Shown here piece by piece: positions 19,372 to 31,783 of a stretch of 64,000 nt of DNA. Source of the stretch: Acidianus ambivalens (GTDB lineage Archaea; Thermoproteota; Thermoprotei_A; Sulfolobales; Sulfolobaceae); contig NZ_CP045482.1 of the NCBI RefSeq assembly GCF_009729015.1, positions 296,001 through 360,000 of the forward strand, read 5' to 3'. The number at the start of each line of letters is the position of its first letter. The first letter of the stretch is position 1. Both the position numbers and the translations under genes were made by a program. The notes under the pieces were generated by a model. It was not told the origin of the DNA, made no database searches, and saw only the letters and a list, made by a program, of their open reading frames with translations.

Positions 19372-21263
19372 TAATCTTTTCTAATTCTCTCCTAATTAAA
19401 TCTGCTACCTTCTTACCGTCAGCCCTTCCTCTAACCTTAGACATTACTTTACCCATTAATATGTTAAACGCCTTATCCCTCTTTTTGATTATTTCCTCCT
19501 TAGATGTTTCTATAGTTTCCTTAACAATCTTCTCTAACTCTTCTTCACTTAAAGAAGAGAAGCTACTAATAATTTTATCAATATTCACATTCTCTCCTTC
19601 TTTTTTCTCTTTGCTATACTTTAAAAGTATCTCTGGTATAGAATCTTTTGATATTTTACCAGAATTTAAAGCATCAAATACGCTATCTAGAACGTAATCT
19701 GTAATTGCCTCTGGATCTCCTCCTTGAGACTTTAATGATTTTATCGTATTCTCTAAGGTAGTTGCTATGACAACAGGCGGCACTTTAGGATACTTCTTAA
19801 CGAAGTAATCGAATGAATCTAATCTAGGGCTATTTAGAACTTGTTTAGCTAACTCTTCACTTAAACCAAGGTTAATTAAGCTTTTTAATTTCTCCTCAGG
19901 AGTAGGTGGAGTAATTTCTTTTGCTTTTTTAATTAGGTCTTCAGTTATTCTTATTGGAGGAATATCAGTCTCTGGATACATTCTTGCTGCTCCGGGCTGT
20001 GGTCTTAAGAACCTTGTCGTGCCATCTTCATTAGCTCCTCTAGTTTCCTTAGGTACTCCTTCTAAGGCATATAATATTCTATCTTTGATTACTTGAACTG
20101 CTAGATCCAATTTAGATTTTTCTCCTACAATTAATATAAAACCGTCATAGTCTTTTACGTTTAATTCATCTTTTACCTTGTTTACCTCTTCTTGAGATAT
20201 TCCATAGTTAGGTAATTCATCAATGTGAAATATTCCTCCTAATCCTGCAAATACTTTCACATAATCAGAAACTTCTGTACCAAATCTCCTATTTGGCATT
20301 AGTTCTATGCCAAATATTCCTTTGAAATGCGGAACTTTTATTCCGTAAACTTTACCTCCTTTCTTTAACTCTCTTAGGATTACATTACTTTTGGTTTCCT
20401 TAAATAATTCTGTTAGATCTTTAACGACGTACCCTGAGGATATATTTTCTTTTGTAGCACCACGTTTTATTAGCTCATCCTTTATTTCTAAAAGTTTTAA
20501 TTGTCTCATTGCCTCGTACTCTATCAGCTTAGGTATCAGATCGAGTTCCTGAACACCTTTTATTTCAGTTTTTACTCCACCAGATATTGATACATTTAAG
20601 TCTTGCCTTATAGTTCCTAGTCCTCTCTTTACTCTCCCAGTTAATCTTAGCATTTGTCCTATTTTTAGTGCTACTCTCTTTGCTTGTTCTGGACTATGAA
20701 TATCTGGCCCAGTTGAAATTTCTATTAATGGAATTCCTAGCCTATCTAAATTATAAATAACGGAATCCTTAGTATCTTCAATTTTCCTAGCAGCATCTTC
20801 TTCTATTGCAATAGTTTGAATACTAACTTTTCCATCCTCGTCTTCTACATATCCGCCAAGTCCCACTATTGATGTCCTTTGAAAACCAGAAGTATTTGAG
20901 CCATCTATCACTACTTTTCTCATGACGTATACTTCGTCAACTGGTGTTCCGTGAAACGCTAGAGTCATTGCTAATCCTATTAATAATGCTTCCTCGCTCA
21001 TTCTATGAGGAGGTTCTTCATCACATTCTACTAAACATGTAGCTTGTTGAGGTATTCTATATACATATTTCTTGTTTTTCTCCCACTCAAATAATGCAGC
21101 TACATCTATTTCTCCTGTTTCGCTAAATACTGGTCTTAAATATCTTTCTAATGTATTTTTATATTCTTCACTAAGTATAGTCGGGCAATTGCAAAATAGC
21201 TTTGTAGACGTATCTAATTGTTGGTGAATTTCTAATCCTACTTTTAGTCCGAGCTTGTTATAA

Positions 21264-21271
<8 letters not shown>
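19364..21271 (-). CDS. gatE: Glutamyl-tRNA(Gln) amidotransferase subunit E
   Basis: The 635-residue GatB-like subunit of the archaeal GatDE enzyme that turns Glu-tRNA(Gln) into Gln-tRNA(Gln). Starts KVGLEIHQQLDT, with the zinc/catalytic region LFCNCPT and the extended family motif RTSIVGLGG; an AspRS-like insertion sits mid-protein and a YqeY-like tail at the C-terminus. Overlaps gatD by 8 bases. Normal length. Confidence 0.97.
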
Positions 21272-22583
<1,312 letters not shown>

Positions 22584-22614
22584 AGGAAAAAATAATTATA
22601 TAATGTAAAAAAGC

Positions 22615-22770
22615 TTATGTAGCTTTCTCCTTAGAAGCTTTTAATATTCTCTTTTCAAACTCCTTCTTATTCCTAACTCTGGGTACTTCTTTGCTCTTGG
22701 GTTTTGGCTGAATTTTTGGAGTCTGATTTCTAACCTTTCCTGCCTTCGTTAACGAACCGTGGGATGGCAT
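22615..22770 (-). CDS. rps30e: Ribosomal protein S30e
   Basis: A 51-residue gene: it starts MPSHGSLTKAGKVRNQTPKI and ends with a basic helix KKEFEKRILKASKEKAT. The PSHGSLTKAGKVR core is the family signature of S30e, a small-subunit protein that exists in Archaea without the ubiquitin-like fusion seen in animals. It lies 31 bases upstream of gatD on the same strand and 62 bases from the divergent nop5 gene. Confidence 0.95.
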   Translation of the reverse strand: MPSHGSLTKAGKVRNQTPKIQPKPKSKEVPRVRNKKEFEKRILKASKEKAT

Positions 22771-22832
22771 ATCAACTTAATATAACATAAATAAGAATTT
22801 AAACTTACAGTTGAAAAAGCAATGGGACTATA
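22771..22832. promoter_or_regulatory. Divergent promoter between S30e and nop5
   Basis: A 62-base AT-rich gap serves both directions. GAATTTAAACTT at about 22793-22804 fits a TATA element for nop5 (ATG 22833, short leader). Elements readable on the other strand around 22780-22800 can serve S30e. A ribosomal protein and the guide-RNP core protein would thus share regulation (inference). Confidence 0.5.
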
Positions 22833-24062
22833 ATGAAGTTATACTTAGTTGAGCATGCTATAGGTACATTTGCCTTCGATGAAGACGGTAAATTAGTTGA
22901 TTATGTGCTTAATCCAAAGGACATTGGAAAATTAGTTGAAATTCTCCTAAATCATGAAAAAGGAGAACCTTTTCCCTCAACTTTAGAACTAATATCAAAA
23001 CTTAAGCCGGAAGAAGTAGTTATAGAAAATGAGGCAGAAATTCCAAAGCTTAAAGTGAAAGCTTCAGCTACTTTAAACCATAAAGCAGCCAAAATGTTTA
23101 GATCTTCACTAGTGAAATTCGCCTTAGATTCAAAATTTGTATCTTCTGAAGACGAGCTATATAATTTCCTTTATCAGCTTTCCTTTGAATATACAAGGAG
23201 GAAACTAAGGACTGCCGCGCAAAAAAGAGACTTATTAGCAATACAAGCAGTTAGAGCAATGGATGATATTGATAAATCAATAAATCTTTTCTCAGAAAGG
23301 TTAAGAGAATGGTACAGCTTACATTTCCCAGAATTAGACAAATTAGTAGAAGACCACGAGACGTATGCCAAAATTGTTTCTACTTTCGGTTATAGAGATA
23401 ATATAACTTTAGAAGGATTAAAGAGTATTAATATTGACGAGAAACAAGCTAAGAAAATATTAGATGCTGCAAGTAAAAGTATAGGTGCAGATATCTCAGA
23501 GGATGATATAAATTCAATAAAGCAACTTTCTGACGCTATATTATCATTATATAATATTCGTAATAGTTTATCAGATTATGTAGAGTCAGTAATGAAAGAA
23601 GTTGCTCCAAATATTACTGCACTAGTTGGTGCAAATCTAGGAGCAAGGCTATTAAGCTTAGCAGGTAGCCTAGAGGAGTTTGCAAAAATGCCTGCTAGTA
23701 CTATCCAAGTTTTAGGTGCCGAAAAAGCTTTATTTAGAGCTCTAAGGTCTGGAGGCAGGCCTCCAAAGCACGGTGTTATATTCCAGTTTCCAGCAATTCA
23801 TAGTTCTCCTAGATGGCAAAGAGGTAAGATTGCTAGGGCTTTAGCAGCAAAATTAGCCATAGCTGCTAGAGTAGATAACTATAGCGGGAGATTTATAGGA
23901 GATCAATTAGTAGAACAGTTAAATAAGAGAATAGAGGAAATAAAAACTAAATATGCACAACCTCCTCCAAGAAAACCACAGCCACAAGCTCCGAAGCAGA
24001 AGAACTTTAAGAAAGGAGGAGGTGGCGGGAAGAAAAATAAAGGGAAGAAAGGTAGGAGGTGA
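22833..24062 (+). CDS. nop5: C/D guide RNP core protein Nop5 (Nop56/58)
   Basis: Scaffold of the archaeal box C/D RNP: binds L7Ae-RNA and recruits fibrillarin. 409 residues with an N-terminal fibrillarin-binding domain, a coiled coil (about 120-230), then the Nop domain with ALVGANLGARLLSLAGSLEE and the strongly conserved stretch from GAEKALFRAL through HSSPRWQRGKIAR. The tail is lysine/glycine rich. Fibrillarin follows four bases later. Confidence 0.97.
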   Translation: MKLYLVEHAIGTFAFDEDGKLVDYVLNPKDIGKLVEILLNHEKGEPFPSTLELISKLKPEEVVIENEAEIPKLKVKASATLNHKAAKMFRSSLVKFALDSKFVSSEDELYNFLYQLSFEYTRRKLRTAAQKRDLLAIQAVRAMDDIDKSINLFSERLREWYSLHFPELDKLVEDHETYAKIVSTFGYRDNITLEGLKSINIDEKQAKKILDAASKSIGADISEDDINSIKQLSDAILSLYNIRNSLSDYVESVMKEVAPNITALVGANLGARLLSLAGSLEEFAKMPASTIQVLGAEKALFRALRSGGRPPKHGVIFQFPAIHSSPRWQRGKIARALAAKLAIAARVDNYSGRFIGDQLVEQLNKRIEEIKTKYAQPPPRKPQPQAPKQKNFKKGGGGGKKNKGKKGRR

Positions 24063-24066
24063 TTAA

Positions 24067-24768
24067 ATGTCAGAAAGTATTAAATCTGTAAAAGAAACAA
24101 AAATGGAGAATGTATTTGAATGTGAGTATGAAGACGGAACTACAAGATTATGTACTAAAAATTTAGCTCCAGGATATTCAGTTTACGGAGAGAGATTAAT
24201 TAAATATAACGGAATAGAATATAGAGAATGGAATGCTTTTAGGAGTAAGCTAGCTGGAGCCATATTAAAAGGATTAAAAGAAAACCCTGTTAAAAAAGGA
24301 GTAAAAGTGCTTTATTTAGGAGCAGCGTCTGGAACTACACCTAGTCATGTTTCAGATATAGTAGAGAAAGAAGGAAAAGTTTATGGAGTAGAATTTTCTC
24401 CTAGAGTTGTAAGAGAGCTTATCTTAGTTGCTCAAAGAAGGCCTAATTTATTTCCAATATTAGCTGATGCTAGATTTCCTCAAAGTTATATGCCATTAAT
24501 AGAGAACGTAGATGTACTTTATGTTGATATTGCACAACCAGATCAAACTGATATAGCTATTTATAACGCTAAAATATTCTTAAAAGAAGGCGGAAGTTTA
24601 CTTCTGGCAATAAAGGCTAGAAGCATTGACGTAACAAAGAATCCAGAAGAGATATTTAAAGAAGAAGCTTCTAAACTTGAGAGGAATAATTTTGACGTGA
24701 AGCAAGTAATAAACCTAGATCCTTACGATAAGGATCACGCAATGGTCTTAGCGAGGTTTAAAGGGTAA
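24067..24768 (+). CDS. flpA: Fibrillarin, RNA 2'-O-methyltransferase
   Basis: Catalytic subunit of the C/D RNP, 233 residues. SAM-binding loop VLYLGAASGTTPSHVSD (about residue 80), then VDVLYVDIAQPDQ, and the catalytic lysine in LLLAIKARSID. It is the direct partner of Nop5 upstream. The stop abuts the ATG of the DUF61 gene. Confidence 0.97.
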   Translation: MSESIKSVKETKMENVFECEYEDGTTRLCTKNLAPGYSVYGERLIKYNGIEYREWNAFRSKLAGAILKGLKENPVKKGVKVLYLGAASGTTPSHVSDIVEKEGKVYGVEFSPRVVRELILVAQRRPNLFPILADARFPQSYMPLIENVDVLYVDIAQPDQTDIAIYNAKIFLKEGGSLLLAIKARSIDVTKNPEEIFKEEASKLERNNFDVKQVINLDPYDKDHAMVLARFKG

Positions 24769-25194
<426 letters not shown>

Positions 25195-25195
25195 A

Positions 25196-26092
25196 ATGAC
25201 GATTAGGGTAAATGATGTAATAAGGATATTAGAAGATGAAGGCTTAAATTATACTATTATAAATTATCCAGAGAAAAATAAAAAATCTATAGATATAATA
25301 GTTGAGTTTAAGAGGAGCTCTCAGGAAAAGAAGAAATTAGTAGTCAAAACTTCATCCGATAAGATAGGAAAAGATGAAATAACCGACTTAAAGAATTTCT
25401 CTTCTCTTACACAGAGTATTCCTTTAATAATAACTGATGAAACTGAGGAGGACATAGCTATTGAGAAAGATAAAGTTATTGGTCTGTCATTATTTGGGTT
25501 TGAGAGATTACTTAAAGGTGATAAAATATTTGTCTATAGAACTAGGGGAGGAATGTTTGTAAGGATAAGACCAGAAGTATTAAGGCAAAAAATGAGGGAA
25601 ATGAATTATAGCATGGGAGACGTAGCCAAAATGCTAGGAGTTTCTAGAAAAACTATTTACGACTATGAAAATGGAGATTCCGACGTGTCCATAGAGATTG
25701 CAGAGAAACTTATAGATATTTTCGGTCCAGAAATCATAGGCGATGTCTGTGAAACGTATCAAGCAGACGGTAAGGTTAGTGTTGATAAGGATCACAAGGT
25801 CATAAATATACTAGAATCTAAAGGATTTAAGGTAGCTACGCTTAAATTTACTGCTGTAGATATAATAGCTTCAAACAATTCAAAGAAGTTAATAATAACT
25901 ATTGAATCAAGAAATCCAGAGAACTCCATAAAAAAGATTCAAGAGGCAAGTAAAATAGCTGAAGAATTTAACTTAAATATGATAGTTATATCCAAGTCTA
26001 GCAGTAGAGCTAAAGAACTAGAAAAAGATGGCTTCAAAGTATATTTAGATCAGAATTTAGATGAGTTAAAATATGAGATTAGTGGAGATTAA
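25196..26092 (+). CDS. Archaeal HTH-type transcriptional regulator
   Basis: 298 residues from ATG 25196 (a GTG 24 bases upstream lies inside DUF61). An N-terminal nuclease-like fold domain (about 1-110) is followed by an XRE-type helix-turn-helix MGDVAKMLGVSRKTIYDYE (about 140-158) and a C-terminal domain resembling the N-terminal one. This matches the conserved archaeal 'putative HTH-type transcriptional regulatory protein' family. Target unknown. The stop overlaps trm1 by 20 bases. Confidence 0.8.
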   Translation: MTIRVNDVIRILEDEGLNYTIINYPEKNKKSIDIIVEFKRSSQEKKKLVVKTSSDKIGKDEITDLKNFSSLTQSIPLIITDETEEDIAIEKDKVIGLSLFGFERLLKGDKIFVYRTRGGMFVRIRPEVLRQKMREMNYSMGDVAKMLGVSRKTIYDYENGDSDVSIEIAEKLIDIFGPEIIGDVCETYQADGKVSVDKDHKVINILESKGFKVATLKFTAVDIIASNNSKKLIITIESRNPENSIKKIQEASKIAEEFNLNMIVISKSSSRAKELEKDGFKVYLDQNLDELKYEISGD

Positions 26093-27212
26093 AGAAGGTA
26101 AAGCAAGAGTATTTATTCCAGATCCTAAAGAATATGAAAAAAACGGTAAATTTGACCCATCTTGGGCTCCTGTATTTTATAATCCTAGAATGACGTTTAA
26201 TAGAGACATAAGCGTTATAGCAGTGTCTGTAATATCGCCCAAATCGATAATAGACGCATTAGCAGCATCTGGTATAAGAGGTATAAGATATTACTTAGAA
26301 TCCTATTCTCCTATAGAAGAAATTATATTTAATGACAAAAGTAAAGTAGCTGTAGATCTAATACGTAAGAATATAGAAGTAAATGAAGTAAAAGTTGCAA
26401 AAATAACTAATAGGGATGCTAATTCATTGTTATACGAAGTTATAACAGATTATGTGGATATAGATCCGTTCGGCTCTCCTTCACCTTTTATCTTATCCTC
26501 TGTTAATGCGGTAAAGAATGGCGGGCATGTAGCTTATACCGCTACGGATTTGGCTCCATTAGAGGGAAGTTCAAAAAAGTCTTGTAAAAGAAAATATGAT
26601 GTCAATAATTCAAAGTTAAGCTTTTCTAAAGAAGTTGGCATAAGAGTTTTACTATCTAAAATAGTAAGGGAGGCAGCAATATTAGAAAAAGCTGTAGAGC
26701 CAATATTTGCTTTTTATAATGATTACTACTATAGAGTAATAATAAGAGTAACTAGGGGAGCAAAAAGGGCTGATGAAAGTATAGAAAAATTAGGATATTT
26801 TTATGAGTGTGAGAAATGTGGATTTTCTGGGTCTTCAAAAGACCCAATAGAAAAATGCCCCAGATGTGGTAATAAAGTTAAAATTTCTGGCCCTGTATGG
26901 CTAGGTAAGATAAATGATGACAGTTTTGTTCATAAAATGATAGATTATTTACAAAACTTTTCCTACATTAAAAACTTTGAAGCAGTTTCTATATTATTAC
27001 ATAAAATTTTGCAAGAAAATAAATATCCTCCAGGTTACTATAACTTGGAATTTGTAGCTTCAAAATATAAAATAAATGTTCCAGCAAGAGAAAAGATAAT
27101 AGAATGCCTAGGAGACGCATCACAGACTCACTTTAGCTCTAAGGGCATAAAGACTAACAAAAGCTTTGATGAAATTTTAGAATGCATGAAAACCTTATCC
27201 AACAAGGTATAA
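26073..27212 (+). CDS. trm1: tRNA (guanine-26-N2) dimethyltransferase
   Basis: Methylates G26 (and G10 in some archaea) of tRNA with SAM. 379 residues, with KARVFIPDP and FYNPRMTFNRD at the N-terminus, the SAM-site LAASGIRGIRY, the catalytic IDPFGSPSPF and a C-terminal zinc finger (CEKCGF...CPRCGN). Intact. Overlaps the preceding regulator; its last bases converge with tfeB (18-base overlap). Confidence 0.95.
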   Translation: MRLVEIKEGKARVFIPDPKEYEKNGKFDPSWAPVFYNPRMTFNRDISVIAVSVISPKSIIDALAASGIRGIRYYLESYSPIEEIIFNDKSKVAVDLIRKNIEVNEVKVAKITNRDANSLLYEVITDYVDIDPFGSPSPFILSSVNAVKNGGHVAYTATDLAPLEGSSKKSCKRKYDVNNSKLSFSKEVGIRVLLSKIVREAAILEKAVEPIFAFYNDYYYRVIIRVTRGAKRADESIEKLGYFYECEKCGFSGSSKDPIEKCPRCGNKVKISGPVWLGKINDDSFVHKMIDYLQNFSYIKNFEAVSILLHKILQENKYPPGYYNLEFVASKYKINVPAREKIIECLGDASQTHFSSKGIKTNKSFDEILECMKTLSNKV

Positions 27213-27569
27213 TATCCATTCCGAAAGCTTACTGCAAGATCCAGGATTAACATGAGCCCCATTATTACATTTATAAAGAAGCTTGCACGAGAAGCATGGT
27301 ATTTCTTTTACAGTATCCAAATTTATATAAATATCATTATTAATAGATGAGGACTTAGCAGCAAAGAGTTTTACGACGCTTTTCCCGTTCTCTTTAACTG
27401 TCCTTTTAACAATAACTTTCTTTTCAATAAGTCTTTTAACAATCATACTTAATTCTCTTGTAGATAATCCTACAGATTTAGCTAATTCTTGTTGTGAGAT
27501 ACCTTCATTGCCTTTTTCTAATATTTTTTCTTGTATTAAATTCTCATAACTTGATATATTTGATTCCAT
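27195..27569 (-). CDS. tfeB: Transcription factor TFE-beta (RPC34/39-like)
   Basis: 124 residues from ATG 27569. An N-terminal winged helix (ISQQELAKSVGLSTRELSMI, about residues 23-42) is followed by a C-terminal cysteine cluster, C-F-S-C-x(5)-C-x(9)-C, as in the 4Fe-4S domain of crenarchaeal TFE-beta. With TFE-alpha it helps open promoters and bind the RNA polymerase clamp. It reads the same way as tfb and gar1 further upstream, a basal-transcription cluster. Confidence 0.85.
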   Translation of the reverse strand: MESNISSYENLIQEKILEKGNEGISQQELAKSVGLSTRELSMIVKRLIEKKVIVKRTVKENGKSVVKLFAAKSSSINNDIYINLDTVKEIPCFSCKLLYKCNNGAHVNPGSCSKLSEWILYLVG

Positions 27570-27637
27570 CAAGAATCACCTATAGCCAAATATATAATAT
27601 ATAGCTTAGAGTTTAATTACTTTGCTGTCAGATTTGT

Positions 27638-28512
<875 letters not shown>

Positions 28513-28516
<4 letters not shown>

Positions 28517-28785
28517 TTTCTTCTCACCTTCTCTACTAATTCTATGTAAACTTCCTTTGGAGGGTTATAATGGGGAAATGGTTCTACTAACGCGTAAGGG
28601 GAGTTAACGTTCCCTATTATATCTAAAACTTTACCTACTCTTTGCTTATTTTCATCAAGGACTACAAAGCCTATTGGATCATTTTTTATAAAATTTATGT
28701 TCTTATTTTCAATTTTAATGAGCCACTTATTTTTCAAAGTGTACCTATAAAAATGTCCAAGCTCAATAATTCTTACTTTTCTCAT
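28513..28785 (-). CDS. gar1: H/ACA RNP protein Gar1
   Basis: 90 residues from ATG 28785. The beta-barrel core reads PIGFVVLDENKQRVGKVLDIIG, then SPYALVEPF, the Gar1 signature for contact with Cbf5 in pseudouridylation complexes. Archaeal Gar1 lacks the RGG tails seen in eukaryotes, as here. Co-transcribed with tfb (4-base overlap). Confidence 0.88.
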
Positions 28786-28830
28786 AAACAAAAGTTATGC
28801 AAACCCTACGTTTATATTATACTATAATAA

Positions 28831-28855
28831 TACCAACGTAAAAATTACGTTGGTA
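28831..28855. repeat. Perfect 11-bp inverted repeat (hairpin) between gar1 and a coiled-coil gene
   Basis: TACCAACGTAA and TTACGTTGGTA form a perfect 11-bp stem with a 3-base AAA loop. It lies 46 bases from the gar1 start and 142 bases before the coiled-coil gene, in a 200-base AT-rich divergent gap. The placement suits an operator for one or both promoters; as RNA it would be a tight hairpin. The rest of the gap has TATA-like sites (TTATATTTAAAAG at about 28887-28899) and no gene. Confidence 0.85.
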
Positions 28856-28996
28856 ATACAAGATTGGGATTAAGAATTATGTGCAAGTTATATTTAAAAG
28901 CCAAATTGGTGCTAAGAAGAAAGGATATATTTAACATAATCTGTTGCAGAATAATTAGGAGAAAAATTATTAATAAGATATCCTAATACCAATGCG

Positions 28997-29905
28997 ATGA
29001 GTAATTCAGCTACCAATAGCGCAGAAGAGGCTATTTATAAGAAAATAGCAGAAATAAAAGATGAAATTTCTAAGTTAAAACAAGAGAAAACTCAAGCCTT
29101 AGAGGATTTAAACAAATTAAAACAAAAGAAGTTAGAAAAAATAGAAAAGCTCAAAGGAATTAGATCACAAATAGACACTGTAAGAAACGAATTCTCACTT
29201 AGGCTTGAAGAATTAAAGAAGCTTAAAGATAGAAAACAACAGTTACTGCAGGAAATTCAAGGAATGAGAAAACAGTTTGATGAGATAAAAGCAATACTTC
29301 AAAAGACTCAAGGTTTAGATATTGACGCGATAGAAAGGAGAATACAAAGCTTAGAATGGAGGCTGCAAACTTCCTCATTACCTTTAGATGAGGAAAAGAG
29401 AATTGTTCAAAAAATAGCAGAATTAGAGAAAAAATTAGGAGAAGCAAGAAAAATGCTAGAAATTAAAGAAAAAGGTACAGTAGAAAGAGCAGAATATCTA
29501 GCTAAGAGAATAGAATTATCCACAATAAGGCAACAAATAGCAGGTATAGTAACAGAACTATCTCAGAAAAGAAATATCTTAAATTCACTAAAAGAAGATA
29601 GAGAGAAGACCAAAAAAGAAATAGATGAAATAAATAAACAAATAGAAGAAATTAGAAATAAGATAGGCAATATAAATAATCAGATAAAAGAGAAGAATAA
29701 CGAAATTGAGAATTATATAAAACAGCTAAAAGGAGAAAAAGTAGAAGCTCCATCAAGACCAACAAGAGAAGAAATTATAGAAAAGAAGAAGAAAATTGCC
29801 GAAGAAAAGCTAAAGTCAGGTCAAAGGCTTACTTTTGAGGAACTTTTAATACTTTATGGTGAAAATGATAAGGAAGATGGTAAAGACAGTGATAATATAT
29901 ATTGA
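28997..29905 (+). CDS. Archaeal coiled-coil protein
   Basis: 302 residues, almost entirely heptad-like with K/E/Q-rich helices from about 10 to 250, broken by a short loop near 100-130. The C-terminus (REEIIEKKKKIAEEKLKSGQ, then LTFEELLILYGE) resembles the tails of COG1340-type archaeal coiled-coil proteins. No globular domain, no signal. It overlaps the DUF373 gene, so a membrane-anchored partner is plausible. Confidence 0.75.
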   Translation: MSNSATNSAEEAIYKKIAEIKDEISKLKQEKTQALEDLNKLKQKKLEKIEKLKGIRSQIDTVRNEFSLRLEELKKLKDRKQQLLQEIQGMRKQFDEIKAILQKTQGLDIDAIERRIQSLEWRLQTSSLPLDEEKRIVQKIAELEKKLGEARKMLEIKEKGTVERAEYLAKRIELSTIRQQIAGIVTELSQKRNILNSLKEDREKTKKEIDEINKQIEEIRNKIGNINNQIKEKNNEIENYIKQLKGEKVEAPSRPTREEIIEKKKKIAEEKLKSGQRLTFEELLILYGENDKEDGKDSDNIY

Positions 29906-30926
29906 TATAGACGATGACTTGAGTTTAGCAGGAATTAAATCACCAGTAATAGGAGAGGCTAACGTAAAGGAAGCCATAGATAAAGCTTCAGAAATAATGG
30001 CTGACGATTCAGACTTTAACTCAATGATAGTAGCTTATAATATATATAAGAAAATGAAAAAAGAAGGACAAGACGTAGAAATTGTATTCCTAGCAGGCTC
30101 TCAGAAAGGAGGCTTAGAGGCTCAGAGAAGGATATCGGCTCAATTAGACGAAATAATAAAAGAATTGAATCCTCAGGATAGTATAATTGTCTATGATAGC
30201 CCAGAAGATGCAAAGGCACTACCAATAATACAGTCTAGATTAAAAATCTCTGGAGTTCAGAGGGTTATAGTTGAACAACATAGAGGAGTAGAAGAAACGT
30301 ATATTCTTTTAGGAAAGTATTTCAAAAAAATATTAAATGAGCCAAGATATTCGCGGATTTTTTTAGGGGTACCAGGTGCAATACTTTTTGCTGCAGGAAT
30401 TCTTGAAGTTTTTGGTTTAATCTCGTACATAGTTCCAGTCATTACGATTCTTATTGGCAGTGCTATGATAATAAGAGGATTTGATTTAGACGAGATGATG
30501 GAAAAATGGTGGGAAAATTCTACAATAATGGTAATAGCTGCTTTACTCTCTTCCATATCTTTTGCAATATCACTCATTAATGGGTATTTTACATATATTT
30601 CAATTAAAGGTAATAGCGTATATGTAGTTTCTACAGTAATTTCTTCAATGTTACCTTATATTACATTTAGCGTACTAATATTATTAGGTGCAAAAGCCTT
30701 ATCTAGCGCTCTAGATAAAAGTATAAAATTATTTCACGATATTATAAAAATTAGTGCTATAATTATTTCATATTATATTATTACGGATGTATTGAAAAAC
30801 TTAGAGGAAGGAATTTATATAATTCAGTTTCAATCATTTTATGCTTTAACGATATCCTCAATGGTACTAATTTTTGCATATATAGTATTAAATTTAATAG
30901 AAAAATACAAATTTAGCTCAAGCTAG
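29877..30926 (+). CDS. DUF373 membrane protein
   Basis: 349 residues from ATG 29877 (a longer frame begins at 29856). A soluble N-terminal domain starts TVIIYIDIDDDLSLAG and contains FLAGSQKGGLEAQRRI and the conserved VEQHRGVEETYILLGKY. It is followed by about six membrane helices (roughly 160-345). This is the archaeal DUF373 family, function unknown. It overlaps the coiled-coil gene by 29 bases and meets the convergent small gene at its end. Confidence 0.85.
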   Translation: MVKTVIIYIDIDDDLSLAGIKSPVIGEANVKEAIDKASEIMADDSDFNSMIVAYNIYKKMKKEGQDVEIVFLAGSQKGGLEAQRRISAQLDEIIKELNPQDSIIVYDSPEDAKALPIIQSRLKISGVQRVIVEQHRGVEETYILLGKYFKKILNEPRYSRIFLGVPGAILFAAGILEVFGLISYIVPVITILIGSAMIIRGFDLDEMMEKWWENSTIMVIAALLSSISFAISLINGYFTYISIKGNSVYVVSTVISSMLPYITFSVLILLGAKALSSALDKSIKLFHDIIKISAIIISYYIITDVLKNLEEGIYIIQFQSFYALTISSMVLIFAYIVLNLIEKYKFSSS

Positions 30927-31118
30927 TTTGCTAATTTTATCTCTTACTTCTATAGGTAAATCTTCAAGTTTTTTAACTAAGGCATTTCTAGGTTTTTTAA
31001 TATTCTTACTTACTACTATATATGAATCTGGAGAATTTTCGTCTCTATTTTTTAAAACTCTTACTTTTATGAAATATTTTCCTGTATCGACGTAAAGGTA
31101 TTTCTTATGCTTTAGCAT
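30918..31118 (-). CDS. Small conserved basic protein next to tbp
   Basis: 66 residues, strand-rich and basic: KYLYVDTGKYFIKVRVLKNR, then a C-terminal PIEVRDKISKLA helix. No known motif. It lies 23 bases downstream of the tbp stop on the same strand, so it is probably co-transcribed with TBP. The 3' end overlaps the DUF373 gene by 9 bases. Confidence 0.55.
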   Translation of the reverse strand: MLKHKKYLYVDTGKYFIKVRVLKNRDENSPDSYIVVSKNIKKPRNALVKKLEDLPIEVRDKISKLA

Positions 31119-31141
31119 AAGAATGAGTAAGAAAAAGACGT

Positions 31142-31735
31142 TTATATTTCTAATTCTTCCTCCTCTTCTATTGGCTTTATGCAGTCTAACTCGTTCAATT
31201 TATCAAATATTTTTTTAACAGCCTTGTATACTTCTTCTTCCCTCTTTGCACCAGTTATTACCATTTTTCCGCTACTGAAAATTAAAAGTACTACTCTAGG
31301 ATCGTCCATTCTAAATATTAATCCTGGAAACTGCTCTGGTTCATACATGTTGTTTTCAAGAAGGAAGGCAGCTTTATCTAAATTAACGTGAACATGCATG
31401 TTTGCTGAAGCTACTATGTTCTGTATCTGTATTTTGGGTTTTCCAGTTATTTTTATTCCGTATTTCTTCAAAGTTTTTATTATCCTTTTTACAGCCTTTA
31501 TTAGTTCTTCAGTGCTTTTAGCCCCTGTTACTACCATCTTACCAGATTTAAATATGAGTGAAGTAACCTTTGGACTTTCAAGCCTAAATATTAGGCCTGG
31601 AAATTGATCTGGGTCGTATTCAACGTTAGGTACACTTCTTTCCATAGCATACAAATCTAGTTGTTGGTCAAGAGTGACTGTAGCTACTATATTTTCTATA
31701 CTTATAATTGGTTTATAAGTGATGGAGTTAGAGAT
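31142..31735 (-). CDS. tbp: TATA-box binding protein, start codon not identifiable
   Basis: Basal promoter recognition factor, a saddle of two repeats: IENIVATVTLDQQLDLYAME...QFPGLIFRLESP and IQNIVASANMHVHVNLD...QFPGLIFRMDDP, then an acidic tail. The coordinates give the whole open frame after the upstream in-frame TAA (31736-31738): 197 codons, close to the ~198 residues of Sulfolobus TBP. But between that stop and the TTG at 31654, whose use would delete the first conserved strand, the frame has no ATG, GTG or TTG. An ATG-GTG-ATT lies just before the TAA. So translation starts at a rare codon (ATC 31735 or another ATH), or the sequence holds an error. A TATATAAG element at about 31756-31765 fits a start near 31740. 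Confidence 0.93.
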   Translation of the reverse strand: MSNSITYKPIISIENIVATVTLDQQLDLYAMERSVPNVEYDPDQFPGLIFRLESPKVTSLIFKSGKMVVTGAKSTEELIKAVKRIIKTLKKYGIKITGKPKIQIQNIVASANMHVHVNLDKAAFLLENNMYEPEQFPGLIFRMDDPRVVLLIFSSGKMVITGAKREEEVYKAVKKIFDKLNELDCIKPIEEEEELEI

Positions 31736-31737
31736 TT

Positions 31738-31779
<42 letters not shown>

Positions 31780-31783
31780 ATAT

